Assembly: GCA_913063495.1 (NCBI GenBank)
Contig: CAJXXT010000010.1
Span: forward strand, 1-52,895
Source of the DNA: an uncultured Gammaproteobacteria bacterium
GTDB lineage: Bacteria > Pseudomonadota > Gammaproteobacteria > Pseudomonadales > Ketobacteraceae
Direction: 5' to 3'
DNA length: 52,895 nucleotides
Positions 52,819 through 52,895 of the stretch are shown one piece after another. The translations under genes and the position numbers were made by a program. Under the pieces are notes generated by a model, which was given only the letters and a program-made list of their open reading frames with translations, searched no databases and was not told the origin of the DNA. Each line of letters starts with the position of its first letter. Within the stretch, counting starts at the first letter, position 1.

Positions 52819-52895
52819 ATGCCGGTAGAAAGTGCATTATCCAGCGACAACGCAGAACTCACCATTAGTATTGTGGGTCGATTTGATTTTGAACT
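52819..52895 (+). CDS. STAS-domain protein (anti-sigma-factor antagonist type), partial
   Basis: Only the first 25 complete codons are in the window. CGGAG precedes the ATG by eight bases, and the product begins MPVESALSSDN followed by LTISIVGRFDFE, the first beta strands of a STAS domain, as in phosphorylation-controlled anti-anti-sigma proteins. It is 31 bases after the transducer gene and likely in the same operon. Confidence 0.65.
   Translation, partial: MPVESALSSDNAELTISIVGRFDFE

Noticed and set aside
1..52895. CRISPR arrays, insertion sequences, transposases, prophage or plasmid genes
   Set aside because: No regularly spaced repeats, transposase or integrase motifs, or terminal inverted repeats with target duplications were seen, despite the mosaic look of the sugar locus.

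Overview
The window looks like chromosomal DNA of a free-living, probably marine gammaproteobacterium with moderate GC. This is inferred from an intact ihfB-lapA-lapB-pyrF block, uvrB, uup, a chemotaxis transducer and typical gammaproteobacterial tRNAs; no species marker is present. Most of it is one surface-polysaccharide (O-antigen or capsule) locus. Its flanks, ihfB-lapA on one side and WbpM/CapD-like gene, tRNA-Asn, aminotransferase and uvrB on the other, resemble the border genes of the Pseudomonas O-antigen locus, so this appears to be a conserved chromosomal site whose contents are exchanged.

Layout. 1-4.7 kb: partial tRNA-Val, UDP-glucuronate 4-epimerase, uvrB, a class I aminotransferase, tRNA-Asn. 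4.9-5.9 kb: an alanine-rich lipoprotein of unknown role. 6.1-13.8 kb (+ strand): rfbBACD for dTDP-L-rhamnose, a YjbH-type outer-membrane protein, an unknown polytopic membrane protein and a hexapeptide acyltransferase. 13.8-15.7 kb (- strand): a large CapD/WbpM/FlaA1-type membrane nucleotide-sugar dehydratase. 16.1-20.7 kb (+): a phytanoyl-CoA-dioxygenase-like protein, then a carbamoylation cassette (SxtJ-like, a 49-residue DUF5989-like peptide, a NodU/CmcH/SxtI-like carbamoyltransferase, an SGNH-like protein). 20.7-42.3 kb (-): a long run of tightly packed, mostly overlapping genes. In transcription order these are a UDP-HexNAc dehydrogenase, a long SLBB export protein and a chain-length regulator, a pseudaminic acid pathway (pseB, pseC, a cytidylyltransferase-aldo/keto reductase fusion, an SDR, pseG, a formyltransferase, pseI), a sialyltransferase-like enzyme, a second PhyH-like protein, Wzx- and Wzy-like membrane proteins, a GT2, a class IV aminotransferase, a PglC-like initiating transferase, a DAP-decarboxylase-like enzyme and an HpcH/HpaI-type aldolase. 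42.4-46.4 kb (-): mlaC, comEA-like, pyrF, lapB, lapA, ihfB. 46.6-52.9 kb (+): rhomboid protease, acyl-CoA dehydrogenase, uup, a methyl-accepting protein and the start of a STAS-domain protein.

How it fits together (inference). The PglC-like enzyme would load a WbpM-derived 6-deoxy-amino sugar onto undecaprenyl phosphate. The GT2 and the sialyltransferase-like enzyme would extend it, the latter with CMP-pseudaminic acid. Wzx and Wzy would flip and polymerise, and the Wzz and SLBB proteins would set length and export. Few glycosyltransferases but many tailoring genes (N-formyl, O-carbamoyl, O-acyl, two PhyH oxygenases, and an unusual aminotransferase/decarboxylase/aldolase trio) suggest a short, heavily decorated repeat unit. 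The least explained parts are that trio, the fused cytidylyltransferase-reductase, and a near-duplicate promoter found upstream of both the dehydrogenase and the SLBB export gene. The export gene also has a long structured leader with an ops-like octamer.
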